A stretch of DNA of 64,000 bases from Amycolatopsis roodepoortensis (GCF_014873915.1 NZ_JADBEJ010000001.1:372001-436000); one strand, 5' to 3'. Shown: positions 37,810-46,715, numbered from the stretch's first letter. Notes: generated by a model from the letters alone, not told the origin. Numbers and translations: made by a program.

Positions 37810-38775
37810 GTGCCTCGCGTGCGCAAGCAGATCGGCGAGCCGTCCGCCGCGGTCCTGGACGTCGGGTCGTTCAGCGCACGGCTGGTGGTTCTGGCCAAGG
37901 GCGGTACGCCGCTCGATCCCGCGCTGAGCCACCAGACGCGGCTGCGGCTGGACCGGGAACTCGACGATGACGGGAATCTGACCCGGCGCGGTATCGACGC
38001 GGTCGCCTCCGCGGTCGAGGCGGGGATGACGATGGCCGCCAAGCACGGCGTCCGAAACGTGTATCCGCTCGCCACCTCGTCGATCCGCGACGCGGGCAAC
38101 GTCAAGGAGGTCGTCCGCGACGTCCACAAGGCCAGCGGGGTCAAGCTGCGGTTCCTCACCGGCCGCCGCGAAGCCGAACTGGCCTACGTCGGCGCGCGAC
38201 GGTGGTACGGCGCTTCCGCCGGCGGGCTGCTGGTGCTCGACATCGGCGGCGGGACCGTCGAGCTCGCCGCGGGGGACGCCGAGGAGGCCGGGTTCGCGCA
38301 CTCCCTGCCGCTCGGCGCGCGATCCCTGACCCGCGACTGGTTCGCCACCGAATGCCCGTCGCCCAAGGTCGTGCGGGCGATGCGGGAACACGTGCTCGAC
38401 GAGGTCCGCGACGCGATGCAGGACGTGCTGCCGCATATTCGCGACCATCGCGCCGTGGGCTGCTCCAAGGTGCTGCGGCAGCTCGCCCGGCTCGCCGGGG
38501 ACCGGCCGTCCCGCGCCAGGGAACTGCACCTCGACGACCTCCGCGCGTGGATCCCGCGGCTGGCGAAGCTGCCCGCGAAACGCCGCGCCGAGCTGCCGGG
38601 TATCTCGCGGCAACGCTCCCACCAGGCACTCGCGGGCGCGATCGTCGCCGAGGCGCTGCTGACCCTGGCCGGCGGCCAGGTCGCCATCTGCCCGTGGTCC
38701 ACCAGGGACGGCCTGCTGCTCGGCATGCTCGACGGGCTCGTCACGCCGGAAGGCGAACCGGCGAAAGCCGCCTGA
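37810..38775 (+). CDS. Ppx/GppA phosphatase family protein
   Basis: A 321-residue member of the exopolyphosphatase/pppGpp phosphohydrolase family with the actin-like ATPase fold. Phosphate-binding motifs are AVLDVGSFSARLVVL at the N-terminus and LVLDIGGGTVELAAG near residue 140; ATSSIRDAGN and GRREAELAYVG are also conserved. It is close to the short, roughly 310-340-residue actinobacterial type that lacks the HD domain. GTG 37810 follows GAAGGTGAG. The 205-base gap upstream has a TATACT at 37657 but no matching -35. Confidence 0.88.
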   Translation: MPRVRKQIGEPSAAVLDVGSFSARLVVLAKGGTPLDPALSHQTRLRLDRELDDDGNLTRRGIDAVASAVEAGMTMAAKHGVRNVYPLATSSIRDAGNVKEVVRDVHKASGVKLRFLTGRREAELAYVGARRWYGASAGGLLVLDIGGGTVELAAGDAEEAGFAHSLPLGARSLTRDWFATECPSPKVVRAMREHVLDEVRDAMQDVLPHIRDHRAVGCSKVLRQLARLAGDRPSRARELHLDDLRAWIPRLAKLPAKRRAELPGISRQRSHQALAGAIVAEALLTLAGGQVAICPWSTRDGLLLGMLDGLVTPEGEPAKAA

Positions 38776-38814
38776 GGACTGGCGCATCCGGCCGCGAGCG
38801 GGTACCCCGGACAC

Positions 38815-38994
38815 ATGAGGGAAAGCAAGAAGAACTTCGGGCAGGACGAGGAAGAAGACCTCGACGACCTTCGCGGGATCCAGCCGAAGACCGACGTGCC
38901 CAGCGCGCCGAACCGTGACGTCGGGCCGCACGGCACCAAGGAGGTCGACGGCGTGCCGGGCAGCGGCGAGGTACCGGTCGAGCCGCCGGACTGA
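38815..38994 (+). CDS. small acidic hypothetical protein, 59 residues
   Basis: A short frame from ATG 38815 to TGA 38992-38994 encodes 59 residues, beginning MRESKKNFGQDEEEDLDDL and ending GEVPVEPPD. Almost every third codon base is G or C, as in real genes here, and the composition (Asp, Glu, Pro, Gly) suggests a disordered protein. No strong ribosome site precedes it. It fits the gap between the Ppx/GppA gene and the convergent GH65 gene. Recognised as no known family. Confidence 0.6.
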   Translation: MRESKKNFGQDEEEDLDDLRGIQPKTDVPSAPNRDVGPHGTKEVDGVPGSGEVPVEPPD

Positions 38995-38998
38995 GCAC

Positions 38999-41359
38999 TC
39001 ACCCGTCCTTCGGCTGCCTCCGTGCCGGTGCGCGGCCCGCGGGCTGCACCGGCGCCGGACCCGGGTCGATCGCCGGGATCGGCAGCCGCACCGGCTCGGC
39101 GGTCACCGTGAACGTCTCGCCGTGGTGCGCCAGTTCCAGCGGCTCCCCGGTGATCACGTGGTACGTCGCGCCCTCGCCGTCGATCTCGACCTGGAACCGG
39201 GTGCCGCGGAAGGTCAGCCGGAACGCGATCCGCCGGAGTTGCGGCGGCAGCCTCGGTGCGAAGGTCAGCCGGCCGCCGTAGTCGCGCAGCCCGCCGAAAC
39301 CGGCGACGGTGCCCTGCCACGCGCCCGCCAGCGAGGCCAGGTGCAGGCCGTTGCGGACGTTGTTGTGCACGTCGTGCAGGTCGGTGAGCGCCGCCTCGGC
39401 GAGGTAGTCGTAGGCCAGTTCGAGATGCCCGACCTCGGCCGCCACCACCGCCTGCGTTCCCGCCGACAGCGAGGAATCCCGCACGGTGATCGCCTCGTAG
39501 TAGGCGAAGTCGCGCGCCTTTTCCTCGGGGGTGAAGGAATCCCCGCACAGATGCAGCGCGAGTACGAGGTCCGCCTGCTTGACCACCTGTTTGCGGTACA
39601 GGTCGAAGTACGGGTAGTTCAGCAGCAGCGGGTAGAAATCCGGGTCCGTCGCCTCGAAATCCCACTCGTCGTGCTCCAGGAACCCTTCGGACTGCGGGTG
39701 TACGCCGAGATCCTCGTCGTAGGGCACCAGCATCGCGTCAGCCGCCTTGCGCCACAGCGCGACCTCGTCCGCGTCGACCTCGAACCGCTTGGCCACGTCG
39801 TCGTGCTGGCCGACGATTTCGGCGGCGTAGAACAGGTTCCGGCGGGCCATCAGGTTCGTGTAGACGTTGTTGTCCGCCACCGCGGAGTACTCGTCCGGTC
39901 CGGTGACGCCGTCGATCCGGAACCGGCCCCGCCGGTCGAAATGCCCGAGCGACAACCACAACCGCGCGGTTTCGAGGAGCAGCTCCGCGCCGCAGGTCCG
40001 CATGAACTCGTCGTCGCCGGTGGCGTTGAGATAGCGCACGACGGCGTCGGAGATGTCCGCGCTGACGTGGAACGCCGCCGTGCCCGCCGGCCAGTACGCC
40101 GAACACTCCGCGCCGTTGATGGACCGCCAGGGGAACGCGGCGCCGCGTAACCCCAGCTGTGCCGCCCTTTCCCGCGCTTTGTCCAAAGTGGAGTGACGCC
40201 AGCGCAGCGCGTCGCGGGCGGCGTCCGGGATGCTGTAGGTGAGCACGGGAAGGACGAAGGTCTCGGTGTCCCAGAACGCGTGCCCGTCGTAGCCGGGGCC
40301 GGTCAAACCCTTGCCCGCCAACGCCCTCGTCTCGCCGCGGGCCCCGGCCTGCAGGAGATGGAAGAGCGCGAACCGCACGGCCTGCTGCAGTTCCGGGTCG
40401 CCGTCGATCTCGATGTCCGAGGTCTCCCAGAAGTCGTCGAGGAACGCCTTCTGCTCGGCGAGCAGCCCCTTCCAGCCGGTCTGCCGGGCCCCGGCCAGCG
40501 CGGCCTCGACCTGCGCGCGCACGGCGGGTACCGAACGCTGCGCGGACCAGCCATAGGCGAGGAACTTGGTGATCCGCAGCCGCCCGCCCTTGGGCACGTC
40601 GACGGCGATGGTGAGCCGCGCCAGATCGTCCTCGGCCTCGATATGCGTGCGTACGCCGTCGGTGACGTCGATCTTGTGGTCCATCGCGGCGGCCATCCGC
40701 AACCCGGAGCGCCGGGTCTGGTGCACCAGCACGGCGTGATACGCCTCCGCGTGGTGATATTCCCCGATCAGCGGCGACTCCAGCGCCGCCGCGACCCGCG
40801 GGTCACGCGTGTCGGACTCGATCGGTTCGTTCGCCAGGAGATCCGACTGCACCACCAGCTGGAGCTCGTCGTCGAGCGGTTCGACCTCGTACCTGATCGC
40901 CGCGACGGCCCGCTGGGTGAAGGAGACCAGGCGTTCGGTCTTCACCCGGACCCGGCGGCCGGTCGGCGACGACCAGACGGTGTCGCGCGCGAGGGTGCCC
41001 TTCCGGAAGTCGAGGACGCGGTCGTGTTCGGTCGCCTGGCCGTACCGCATGTCGAGCGGTTCGTCCTCGACCAGCAGCCGGATGACCTTGCCGTCGGTCA
41101 CGTTGACGACGGTCTGCCCCTCTTCGGGGTAGCCGTATCCGCTTTCCGCGTAGGGAAGATCGTGCTGTTCGTAGAAACCGTTGAGGTAGGTGCCGGGAAG
41201 ACCGCGCGGCTCGGCCTCCTCCAGCGTGCCGCGCAGGCCGATGTGCCCGTTGGACACCGCGAACGCCGATTCGGTGCGCTGCAACGCGTCGACGTCCATC
41301 CCGTGCCAGCGCAGCTCCCAGGGCGCGACCTCGTAGCCGCGGAAAAGCGCTTCGCTCAC
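38999..41359 (-). CDS. glycoside hydrolase family 65 disaccharide phosphorylase
   Basis: A 786-residue inverting phosphorylase of GH65, which splits alpha-linked glucose disaccharides (maltose, trehalose, kojibiose or nigerose) with phosphate, giving beta-glucose 1-phosphate and glucose. The domain order is the N-terminal beta-sandwich (about 10-270), a linker, the (alpha/alpha)6 barrel (about 310-680) and a C-terminal sheet. The catalytic acid is E490 in GVTGPDEYS; HAFWDTETF and the QVVKQADLVLAL block are typical. GTG 41359 overlaps the stop of the HAD gene upstream, so the two are coupled, which argues for phosphorolysis and not simple hydrolysis. Which disaccharide is used cannot be told. 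Confidence 0.92.
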   Translation of the reverse strand: MSEALFRGYEVAPWELRWHGMDVDALQRTESAFAVSNGHIGLRGTLEEAEPRGLPGTYLNGFYEQHDLPYAESGYGYPEEGQTVVNVTDGKVIRLLVEDEPLDMRYGQATEHDRVLDFRKGTLARDTVWSSPTGRRVRVKTERLVSFTQRAVAAIRYEVEPLDDELQLVVQSDLLANEPIESDTRDPRVAAALESPLIGEYHHAEAYHAVLVHQTRRSGLRMAAAMDHKIDVTDGVRTHIEAEDDLARLTIAVDVPKGGRLRITKFLAYGWSAQRSVPAVRAQVEAALAGARQTGWKGLLAEQKAFLDDFWETSDIEIDGDPELQQAVRFALFHLLQAGARGETRALAGKGLTGPGYDGHAFWDTETFVLPVLTYSIPDAARDALRWRHSTLDKARERAAQLGLRGAAFPWRSINGAECSAYWPAGTAAFHVSADISDAVVRYLNATGDDEFMRTCGAELLLETARLWLSLGHFDRRGRFRIDGVTGPDEYSAVADNNVYTNLMARRNLFYAAEIVGQHDDVAKRFEVDADEVALWRKAADAMLVPYDEDLGVHPQSEGFLEHDEWDFEATDPDFYPLLLNYPYFDLYRKQVVKQADLVLALHLCGDSFTPEEKARDFAYYEAITVRDSSLSAGTQAVVAAEVGHLELAYDYLAEAALTDLHDVHNNVRNGLHLASLAGAWQGTVAGFGGLRDYGGRLTFAPRLPPQLRRIAFRLTFRGTRFQVEIDGEGATYHVITGEPLELAHHGETFTVTAEPVRLPIPAIDPGPAPVQPAGRAPARRQPKDG

Positions 41360-42090
41360 TTGCGGTCCTCCAGGAGTTCGGCGAGGTCGTCCACCACGAC
41401 GTCGGCGCCGTGCGCGAGCAGTTCGCCCGCCTGGTGCGCGCGGTTGACCCCGACCACGTAACCGAAACCGCCGTCCTTGCCCGCCTGCACCCCCGCGAGG
41501 GCGTCTTCGAAGACGGCCGCGTTCACCGGTGCGACACCGAACGCCTCGGCGCCGGCGAGGAACGAATCGGGGGCGGGTTTGCCACGCAGGTTCTTTTCGG
41601 CGATCACGATCCCGTCGATCCGGGTTTCGACGAACTTGGTGAGGTCGGCGGCGTCGAGCACCTTCGCGCCGTTGGCCGACGAGGTGACGACGCCGATGCG
41701 CAACCCCGCCGCCTTCGCGGCTTCCAGATATCGCACGGAACCCGGGTACGGGGTCACGCCCTCGTCTTCGATGATCTTCAGCACCAGCTGGTTCTTCCGG
41801 TTCCCGACCCCGTTGACGGTGGCGGCGTCGATCCCGTCGTCCGGGCTTCCCTCGGGCAGCTCGATCCCGCGCGAGGTGAGGAACGTGCGGACGCCGTCGG
41901 CCCTCGGCCTTCCGTCGACGTAGGCCGCGTAGTCGGTGTCGGTGAACGGCGAGAACGCGTCACCGTCGCGGGCGCGCAGGAATTCGTCGAACGTGCGTTT
42001 CCACGCTTCGCGATGCTGGGCCGCGGTTCCGGTCAGCACGCCGTCGAGGTCGAAGAGACAGGCCGTGATGGTGTCGGGCAGACCGATCAT
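41356..42090 (-). CDS. beta-phosphoglucomutase-type HAD hydrolase
   Basis: A 244-residue HAD-superfamily protein. The catalytic nucleophile is D14 and acid D16 in LFDLDGVL; GVVTSSANG (motif II), the K of NLRGKPAPDSFL and FEDALAGVQAG (motif IV) complete the set. Its pairing with GH65 is the standard arrangement in which beta-glucose 1-phosphate is turned into glucose 6-phosphate. The insert contains TDTDYAAYVDGRPRADGVRT, as in beta-phosphoglucomutase-like proteins. ATG 42090. It is upstream partner of the GH65 gene, overlapping as GTGA. Confidence 0.9.
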   Translation of the reverse strand: MIGLPDTITACLFDLDGVLTGTAAQHREAWKRTFDEFLRARDGDAFSPFTDTDYAAYVDGRPRADGVRTFLTSRGIELPEGSPDDGIDAATVNGVGNRKNQLVLKIIEDEGVTPYPGSVRYLEAAKAAGLRIGVVTSSANGAKVLDAADLTKFVETRIDGIVIAEKNLRGKPAPDSFLAGAEAFGVAPVNAAVFEDALAGVQAGKDGGFGYVVGVNRAHQAGELLAHGADVVVDDLAELLEDRK

Positions 42091-42134
42091 GTCTGGCCAC
42101 GCTACCCGGGCTCGCCGGTGCCCGCTCGGCTTCG

Positions 42135-42704
42135 TCAGGAGGCGCGGATCACGAGCGCGACATGCCGCGCGGCCCGGTCCAGCGCGTCGGAAGACCGGTG
42201 GACCCGGCTGACCAGCAGGGCTCCTTCGAGGTTGTTCATGATGGCCGTCGCGACGTCTCCGGGATCCTTGACCTCACTGAGCAGTCCGACGAGCAGCGTG
42301 TGCCAGGCGGCGAACGCGTCCTGGCACGCCTTGGTGATCGCGGGCGAGGCGTTCGCCATCTCCAAGGTGATCGTGGCGAGCGGACAGCCGCCGCGGTAGT
42401 CGTCGGCCGCCAGTGCTTCGCCCGCCTTGCGATACCACCAGGCCACCGCGTCCTCGACCGTCTCGGTGCGCTCGAAGGCGCGGCGGATCGTCTTCGCCAC
42501 GACAGCGGTGCCGAGTTCGATGGCGGCGACCGCGAGCTGTTCCTTGCCGCCGGGGAAGTGGTGGTACGCCGATCCCCACGGCGTCCCGGCCTCCTCGACC
42601 AGCCGCCGCCACGAGGTCGCCTGGTAGCCCTCGCGGCGGAAGAGCGTCATCGCCGTCGAGATCATCCGCTCGCGAGTGGTGGTTTCGGACACGTGGCCCA
42701 GCAT
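42135..42704 (-). CDS. TetR family repressor
   Basis: A 189-residue regulator with the N-terminal TetR HTH (RERMISTAMTLFRREGYQATSWRRLVEE, then WGSAYHHFPGGKEQL) and a C-terminal ligand domain of the LmrA/YxaF type, with YRGGCPLATITLEM. The start may be ATG 42704 or GTG 42692. It is divergent from the thioesterase gene with 60 bases between starts, where two near-palindromic 18-base sites lie, so self-repression and control of the thioesterase are inferred. The inducer is unknown. Confidence 0.9.
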   Translation of the reverse strand: MLGHVSETTTRERMISTAMTLFRREGYQATSWRRLVEEAGTPWGSAYHHFPGGKEQLAVAAIELGTAVVAKTIRRAFERTETVEDAVAWWYRKAGEALAADDYRGGCPLATITLEMANASPAITKACQDAFAAWHTLLVGLLSEVKDPGDVATAIMNNLEGALLVSRVHRSSDALDRAARHVALVIRAS

Positions 42705-42713
42705 AGTCCTTGA

Positions 42714-42755
42714 CTAGGACGACCGTCTTAGGAAAGCCTAGGACGATCGTCTTAG
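42714..42755. promoter_or_regulatory. tandem TetR operators
   Basis: Two copies of an 18-base near-palindrome, CTAGGACGAYCGTCTTAG, occupy 42714-42731 and 42738-42755, 24 bases centre to centre. They differ at one central base. The second copy runs into the ribosome site of the thioesterase gene. Their place between divergent TetR and target genes makes them the operator. Confidence 0.85.
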
Positions 42756-42764
42756 GAGGCAGCC

Positions 42765-43271
42765 ATGACCACCGACGTCACCGGGCAGACCAGGCAGAAG
42801 ACCGTGACCTGGCAGGATCCGCTGCCCACCGCGCGGCTCGGCCGGGAAATGTCCGGGCTCGAGTACCTGACCGGTATCGCCGAGGGCCGGATCCCGCCGG
42901 CGCCCATCTCGGCACATTTCGGCATGCGCTGGGTGAGCGTGGCCGAAGGCGACGTCGTGATCGCCGCGACGCCGGACGAGTCCCTGTACAACCCCATCGG
43001 GACCGTGCACGGCGGCGTCGCGGCGACGCTGCTGGATTCGGCGGTGGCGTGCGCGGTGCACTCGACCCTGCCCGCCGGTGTCGGGTACACCTCGGTGGAA
43101 CTGAAGGTGAACTACCTGCGCGCCATTTCCGGCTCGGTGGGGGAGATCCGCGCGCACGGCTGGGTCGTGAAGGCCGGTTCGCGCGTCGCGTTCGCCGAGG
43201 GCGACATCCGCGACGGGCAGGGCAAGGTGCTCGCGACGGCGTCGAGCACCTGCCTGATCATCAAGCCCTAG
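42765..43271 (+). CDS. PaaI-like hotdog thioesterase
   Basis: A 168-residue acyl-CoA thioesterase of the hotdog fold. The active-site region NPIGTVHGGVAATLLDSAVACAV holds the Gly-Gly and Asp typical of PaaI/YbgC-type enzymes, followed by SVELKVNYLRAI, the second sheet. The ATG at 42765 follows AGGAGG. Under the divergent TetR repressor it is likely induced by an acyl or aromatic compound. Substrate unknown. Its stop overlaps the convergent SnoaL-like gene by four bases. Confidence 0.88.
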   Translation: MTTDVTGQTRQKTVTWQDPLPTARLGREMSGLEYLTGIAEGRIPPAPISAHFGMRWVSVAEGDVVIAATPDESLYNPIGTVHGGVAATLLDSAVACAVHSTLPAGVGYTSVELKVNYLRAISGSVGEIRAHGWVVKAGSRVAFAEGDIRDGQGKVLATASSTCLIIKP

Positions 43272-43621
43272 AACATTTCCGCGCCGGGCGGCACCGGCTG
43301 CTTGACGTCCCAGTGCTCCACGATGAGCCCGTCTTCCACACGGACGATGTCGACGACGGCAGCGCCGAGTTCGTCGCCCGGCCGGACGACGTGCAGGTGC
43401 ACGACGACGTGCTCGTCGTCGGCGATCACGCGTTTCACGGAGACGTCGGCGCCCGCCATCGGTGAATTCCGCATCGCTTCCACGAAAGCGTCACGGCCGG
43501 AGGGGAATCCCGGGCTGTGGGTGACGAAATCCGGGTGCACGTTCGTGCCCGCGGCGGCGAAGTCCTTGTGTACGAACATGTTCTCGAAGCAGTCGAGGAC
43601 GATCTTCTTTGCTGTGGTCAT
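43268..43621 (-). CDS. SnoaL-like/NTF2-fold protein
   Basis: A 117-residue protein of the NTF2/SnoaL polyketide-cyclase-like fold. Marks are FENMFVHKDFAAAGTNVHPDFVTHSPGFPSG-type N-terminal helix and sheet, and VHLHVVRPGDELGAAVVDIVRVEDGLIVEHWDV at the C-terminus. ATG 43621 is preferred but its ribosome site is weak; GTG 43636 would add five residues. The family is structurally clear, function open (small-molecule binding or isomerase). Confidence 0.78.
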   Translation of the reverse strand: MTTAKKIVLDCFENMFVHKDFAAAGTNVHPDFVTHSPGFPSGRDAFVEAMRNSPMAGADVSVKRVIADDEHVVVHLHVVRPGDELGAAVVDIVRVEDGLIVEHWDVKQPVPPGAEMF

Positions 43622-43940
43622 AGGAATATCGTGCACCCGCTGTCGATTACCGCGGAGGTAAAGGCTTGTCTATTGAGGGCTAGGCAGATGTGGCGTGTTT
43701 GTGGTTCCGGTCGGCGGGCCCGCGGAATGTCCGGCCCCAGGACGCACTGTGTGGATTTCGGTGCGTTGGATGACCAGAAATCCACACACCTCTCACCCGC
43801 GGTAACACTCACGGCCCATCAACCACGTTGAGTGATCGCATGGCGGTGAAGACTCGGTCCCTCGGCGACCGATCGCGAGTACCGCGCCACATTCGACTTG
43901 CCACTCGACAACCCGAAACGCCACTCACGACCCGCTCGGC
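43622..43940. other. 319-base gene-free gap with an 11-bp inverted repeat
   Basis: No gene is supported here. An exact inverted repeat, TGTGTGGATTT at 43748-43758 and AAATCCACACA at 43778-43788, brackets a 19-base spacer. The right part, 43820-43930, is lower in coding signal and contains several CCACTC-type words. It separates the SnoaL-like and ROK genes, both on the minus strand, so promoter elements for the SnoaL-like gene may lie here. Confidence 0.55.
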
Positions 43941-45143
43941 CTAGGCCGCGCCCACCTTGCGTTCGAACACCAGGCCTTCGGCGGCGCGCAGGCCGACGCT
44001 GATCGCGCCGGTCAGCACCCCGTCGTCGCCCAGTTCGCCCTGGACGACCGCCGGGACCAGGGGGGTGAACGAGCGCAGGGCGCGGTCGATCGGGTCGAGC
44101 AGCAGATCGGCCGCGGTGCCGATGCCGCCGCCGAGCACGATCAGTTCGGGGTCGATCACCGCCGCCACCGACGCCACGGTGTACGCGAGCCTGTCGGCCT
44201 CCGCCTCGACGGCTCGCATCGCGAGTTCGTCGCCGTCCCGGGCGAGCCGGAAGACCTCGCGGGCCGATTTCGCCGTGCCGAGGCCGAGTTCGCGCGCGCC
44301 GCGCACGACGGACTGCGCCGCTGTCGCCTCTTCGAGGTGGCCGCGGACCGGCGGGGCGTCCTCGCCGTCACCCGGCGCGTGGGACTGCCCGTATGGCAGG
44401 TAGCCGATTTCACCCGCCGCGCCCGTCGCGCCGCGGAAGACCTGACCGTCGACCATCACGCCCATACCGACGCCGGTGCCGATGGTGATGCAGCCGAACA
44501 CGGACGCGCCGCGCGCGGCACCGCGTTCCCATTCGCCGACGGCGGTGAGGTTCGCGTCGTTCTCGACCATCAGATCCGGGCCGAGGACGGCTTCGAGTTC
44601 GTCGAGCAGGCCCGCCTTGCCCCAGCCGGGAAGGTTCGGCGCGTGCCGGAAGCAGCGTTTGTCCGGGTCGGCGACGCCGGGGGAGCCGAGGACCCGCACG
44701 ACGATGTCCGCTTGCGACAGTCCCGCTTCGCGCACGGTCGCCGCCGCGAGGGCACCCACCGCGCTGACGAGCGCGGTGCCCGAACGCGAGGTGTTCCGTT
44801 CGTCACGGCGGGCGACCACGGTGTGGCCGAGGTCCGAGACGGCGACGCGGAGATGCTCGCGTCCGATGTCGACACCCAGGACGTAGCCCGCCGTGGGATC
44901 CGCTTCGTAGAGCACGGCGGACCGGCCGGTGCCGGTCGAGGTGTGCCCGGTCGCCCTGGCGAGACCGGCCGCTTCGAGCGCCAGTAACGCTTGGCTCACC
45001 GTGGGTTTCGAAAGTCCGGTGTCCTTGGCGACCTGGGGCCGCGTCGCCGGGCCGCTGCGGCGCAGGAGGTCCAGCACGGCGCGTTGATTGATCTTCCGCA
45101 TCCCGGCGGGGGTGCCGACGGGTGGGTTTTCTGCGCCAACCAC
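43941..45143 (-). CDS. ROK family transcriptional regulator
   Basis: A 400-residue regulator with an N-terminal MarR-like winged helix (about residues 14-75: RKINQRAVLDLLRRSG, then LSKPTVSQALLALEAAGLA) and a C-terminal ROK sugar-kinase-like domain. VDIGREHLRVAVSDL and ENDANLTAVGEWERG, including the usual catalytic Asp, are present. The Cys-rich zinc motif of most ROK proteins (CxCGxxGC) is missing and replaced by GDGEDAPPVRGHLEE, so it is probably a repressor without kinase activity. GTG 45143 is fixed by AGGAGG seven to eight bases upstream. Sugar ligand and targets unknown; the GH65 pair 2 kb away is one candidate. Confidence 0.87.
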   Translation of the reverse strand: MVGAENPPVGTPAGMRKINQRAVLDLLRRSGPATRPQVAKDTGLSKPTVSQALLALEAAGLARATGHTSTGTGRSAVLYEADPTAGYVLGVDIGREHLRVAVSDLGHTVVARRDERNTSRSGTALVSAVGALAAATVREAGLSQADIVVRVLGSPGVADPDKRCFRHAPNLPGWGKAGLLDELEAVLGPDLMVENDANLTAVGEWERGAARGASVFGCITIGTGVGMGVMVDGQVFRGATGAAGEIGYLPYGQSHAPGDGEDAPPVRGHLEEATAAQSVVRGARELGLGTAKSAREVFRLARDGDELAMRAVEAEADRLAYTVASVAAVIDPELIVLGGGIGTAADLLLDPIDRALRSFTPLVPAVVQGELGDDGVLTGAISVGLRAAEGLVFERKVGAA

Positions 45144-45350
45144 GAGCTTCGCCTCCTGTCGAACCAAGGTGTTCCACCAAAGTTATCCGCCTCCGGCCCG
45201 AAATGGGCAAGAAGGTTTACATTCGGTGGTCCAAGGCGACGATAAACGTGCTCGCGCCGCGAATCGCGCACGCCGCGCGCGAAAAACCGTGATTCACCCG
45301 GTATCCGGGCGGGTGCTCCCAGTGACCGGTGATGGTCTAGACCAGAAGGG

Positions 45351-46079
45351 TCAAGCGACGTGGCGGCTCGCCGGGCGCCGGAAACCCCTGTGCTGACGGG
45401 GTCGTTCGGGGACTTCGCCGGTCTCGTGGTCCGGTTCGGCGGTGCGGGAATCCGGGTAACCGGCCGTCGTCGCCGGGCTGGGGCGGTTGCGCAGGCGGTG
45501 CTGGCGGTTCACCACGAACAGCAACAGCACTCCGGCGACGACCAACCCGTGCGTGAGCACACGTCCGGCGGTCACCTGTCCGGTGACGAGGTCGCCCGCC
45601 GACAACGCCAGCAGGAGTGCGACGAAACCGGTCAGCGCGGGCAGCTGCCCTGCCGCCGCCTTCGTGCGGACGGCCGCCCAGCCGAGGCCGACACCGACGG
45701 CGAGGTTCCACGCGCTGCTTTCATGCGAAAGGTGCCCGATCAGGGATTCCGTGCCGTGTCCCGCGGTGTGGTCTTCGACGCCCAGCAGCTGGGCGAAGGC
45801 GAGGCCGAGCTGCGCGATCGCGACCAGCGCGAGCGCGATCCTGGCCGGCCAGCCCTCGCCCGGCGGGGCGGGGGTGCGTTCGAGGATGACGGCGGTGAGG
45901 TCCGGGACTTCGGGAGCGGGCCGCAGCAGCATCCCCCGGTGCATCCGCTCGGCGCGCGAAAGCCACGAGCGGCACGCCGGGCAGCCGGCCACGTGCCGGT
46001 CGACCACCTCGGGCGGGGCGGGTTCGGTTTCGCCGTCGAGCCGGGCCGACAGGGCCTCGCGGCAGGTCTCGCACTTCAC
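45351..46079 (-). CDS. zf-HC2 membrane protein, candidate anti-sigma factor for SigC
   Basis: A 242-residue protein with an N-terminal zinc-finger anti-sigma domain: C3, C6, H29, C33 and C36 form MKCETC and the HVAGCPAC motif. A hydrophobic region follows with about four to five helices (residues 82-100, 127-137, 148-165 and 172-188), then a basic disordered tail. This is the zf-HC2 anti-sigma layout, with more helices than RskA. It is divergent from sigC with only 58 bases between starts, so anti-SigC activity is a fair inference. GTG 46079. Confidence 0.78.
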   Translation of the reverse strand: MKCETCREALSARLDGETEPAPPEVVDRHVAGCPACRSWLSRAERMHRGMLLRPAPEVPDLTAVILERTPAPPGEGWPARIALALVAIAQLGLAFAQLLGVEDHTAGHGTESLIGHLSHESSAWNLAVGVGLGWAAVRTKAAAGQLPALTGFVALLLALSAGDLVTGQVTAGRVLTHGLVVAGVLLLFVVNRQHRLRNRPSPATTAGYPDSRTAEPDHETGEVPERPRQHRGFRRPASRHVA

Positions 46080-46137
46080 GTCTCACTTGTCGGGCGCGGG
46101 CCTGCCCCGGTTCCCGGGACGCTGCTACGTTTCTCGT

Positions 46138-46707
46138 ATGGCCAGGCCGCGCAACCACGACGACGAGCGGGTGACCGGGCTCGCTCTCGCCGCCGCCCGC
46201 GGCGACCGGCGGGCGCTCGAGGACTGGGTGCGTGCCACCCAGGCCGACGTCTGGCGTTTCGTCGCGCACCTGGCCGACGTCGGCGCCGCGGACGATCTCA
46301 CCCAGGAGACGTACCTGCGGGCGTTCGGCAGCCTGCGGCGGTTCGCCGGCCGGTCCTCCTCGCGCACCTGGCTCCTGTCGATCGCGCGCCGGGTCGTCGT
46401 CGACCGTATCCGGGCGGCTTCGGCGCGCCCGAAGCTCGCCGACGTCGACTGGGAGTCCACCGCCGAGCGGCGTGGCGCCCGTCAGGCGGAGGGTGTCGCC
46501 GGGTTCGAAGACCTCGTGGAGCTGCGGATGCTGCTCGACGGGCTCGACCCGGAGCGGCGCGAGGTCCTCGTCCTCACCCAGGTGCTGGGGCTGTCGTACG
46601 CCGAGGCCGCCGAGATCTGCGGCTGCCCGGTCGGCACCGTGCGCTCGCGTGTCGCCCGTGCCCGCGAGGACCTGCTCGAAGCGGGCCGGGAGCGCGACTC
46701 CATCTGA
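46138..46707 (+). CDS. sigC: ECF sigma factor SigC
   Basis: A 189-residue ECF sigma factor with regions 2 (about 25-95) and 4 (about 125-180) only. [41 protein letters not shown] and [19 protein letters not shown] match mycobacterial SigC closely, as does [19 protein letters not shown] in region 4. Length is normal. ATG 46138. The zf-HC2 gene is divergent. The SigC regulon is tied to copper handling in mycobacteria (family knowledge); no such gene is nearby here. Confidence 0.9.
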   Translation: MARPRNHDDERVTGLALAAARGDRRALEDWVRATQADVWRFVAHLADVGAADDLTQETYLRAFGSLRRFAGRSSSRTWLLSIARRVVVDRIRAASARPKLADVDWESTAERRGARQAEGVAGFEDLVELRMLLDGLDPERREVLVLTQVLGLSYAEAAEICGCPVGTVRSRVARAREDLLEAGRERDSI

Positions 46708-46715
46708 CGCCCGGC

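Noticed and set aside
37600..37810. TATACT at 37657 as a promoter for the Ppx/GppA gene
   Set aside because: No -35 hexamer at the right distance on the plus strand; left uncalled.
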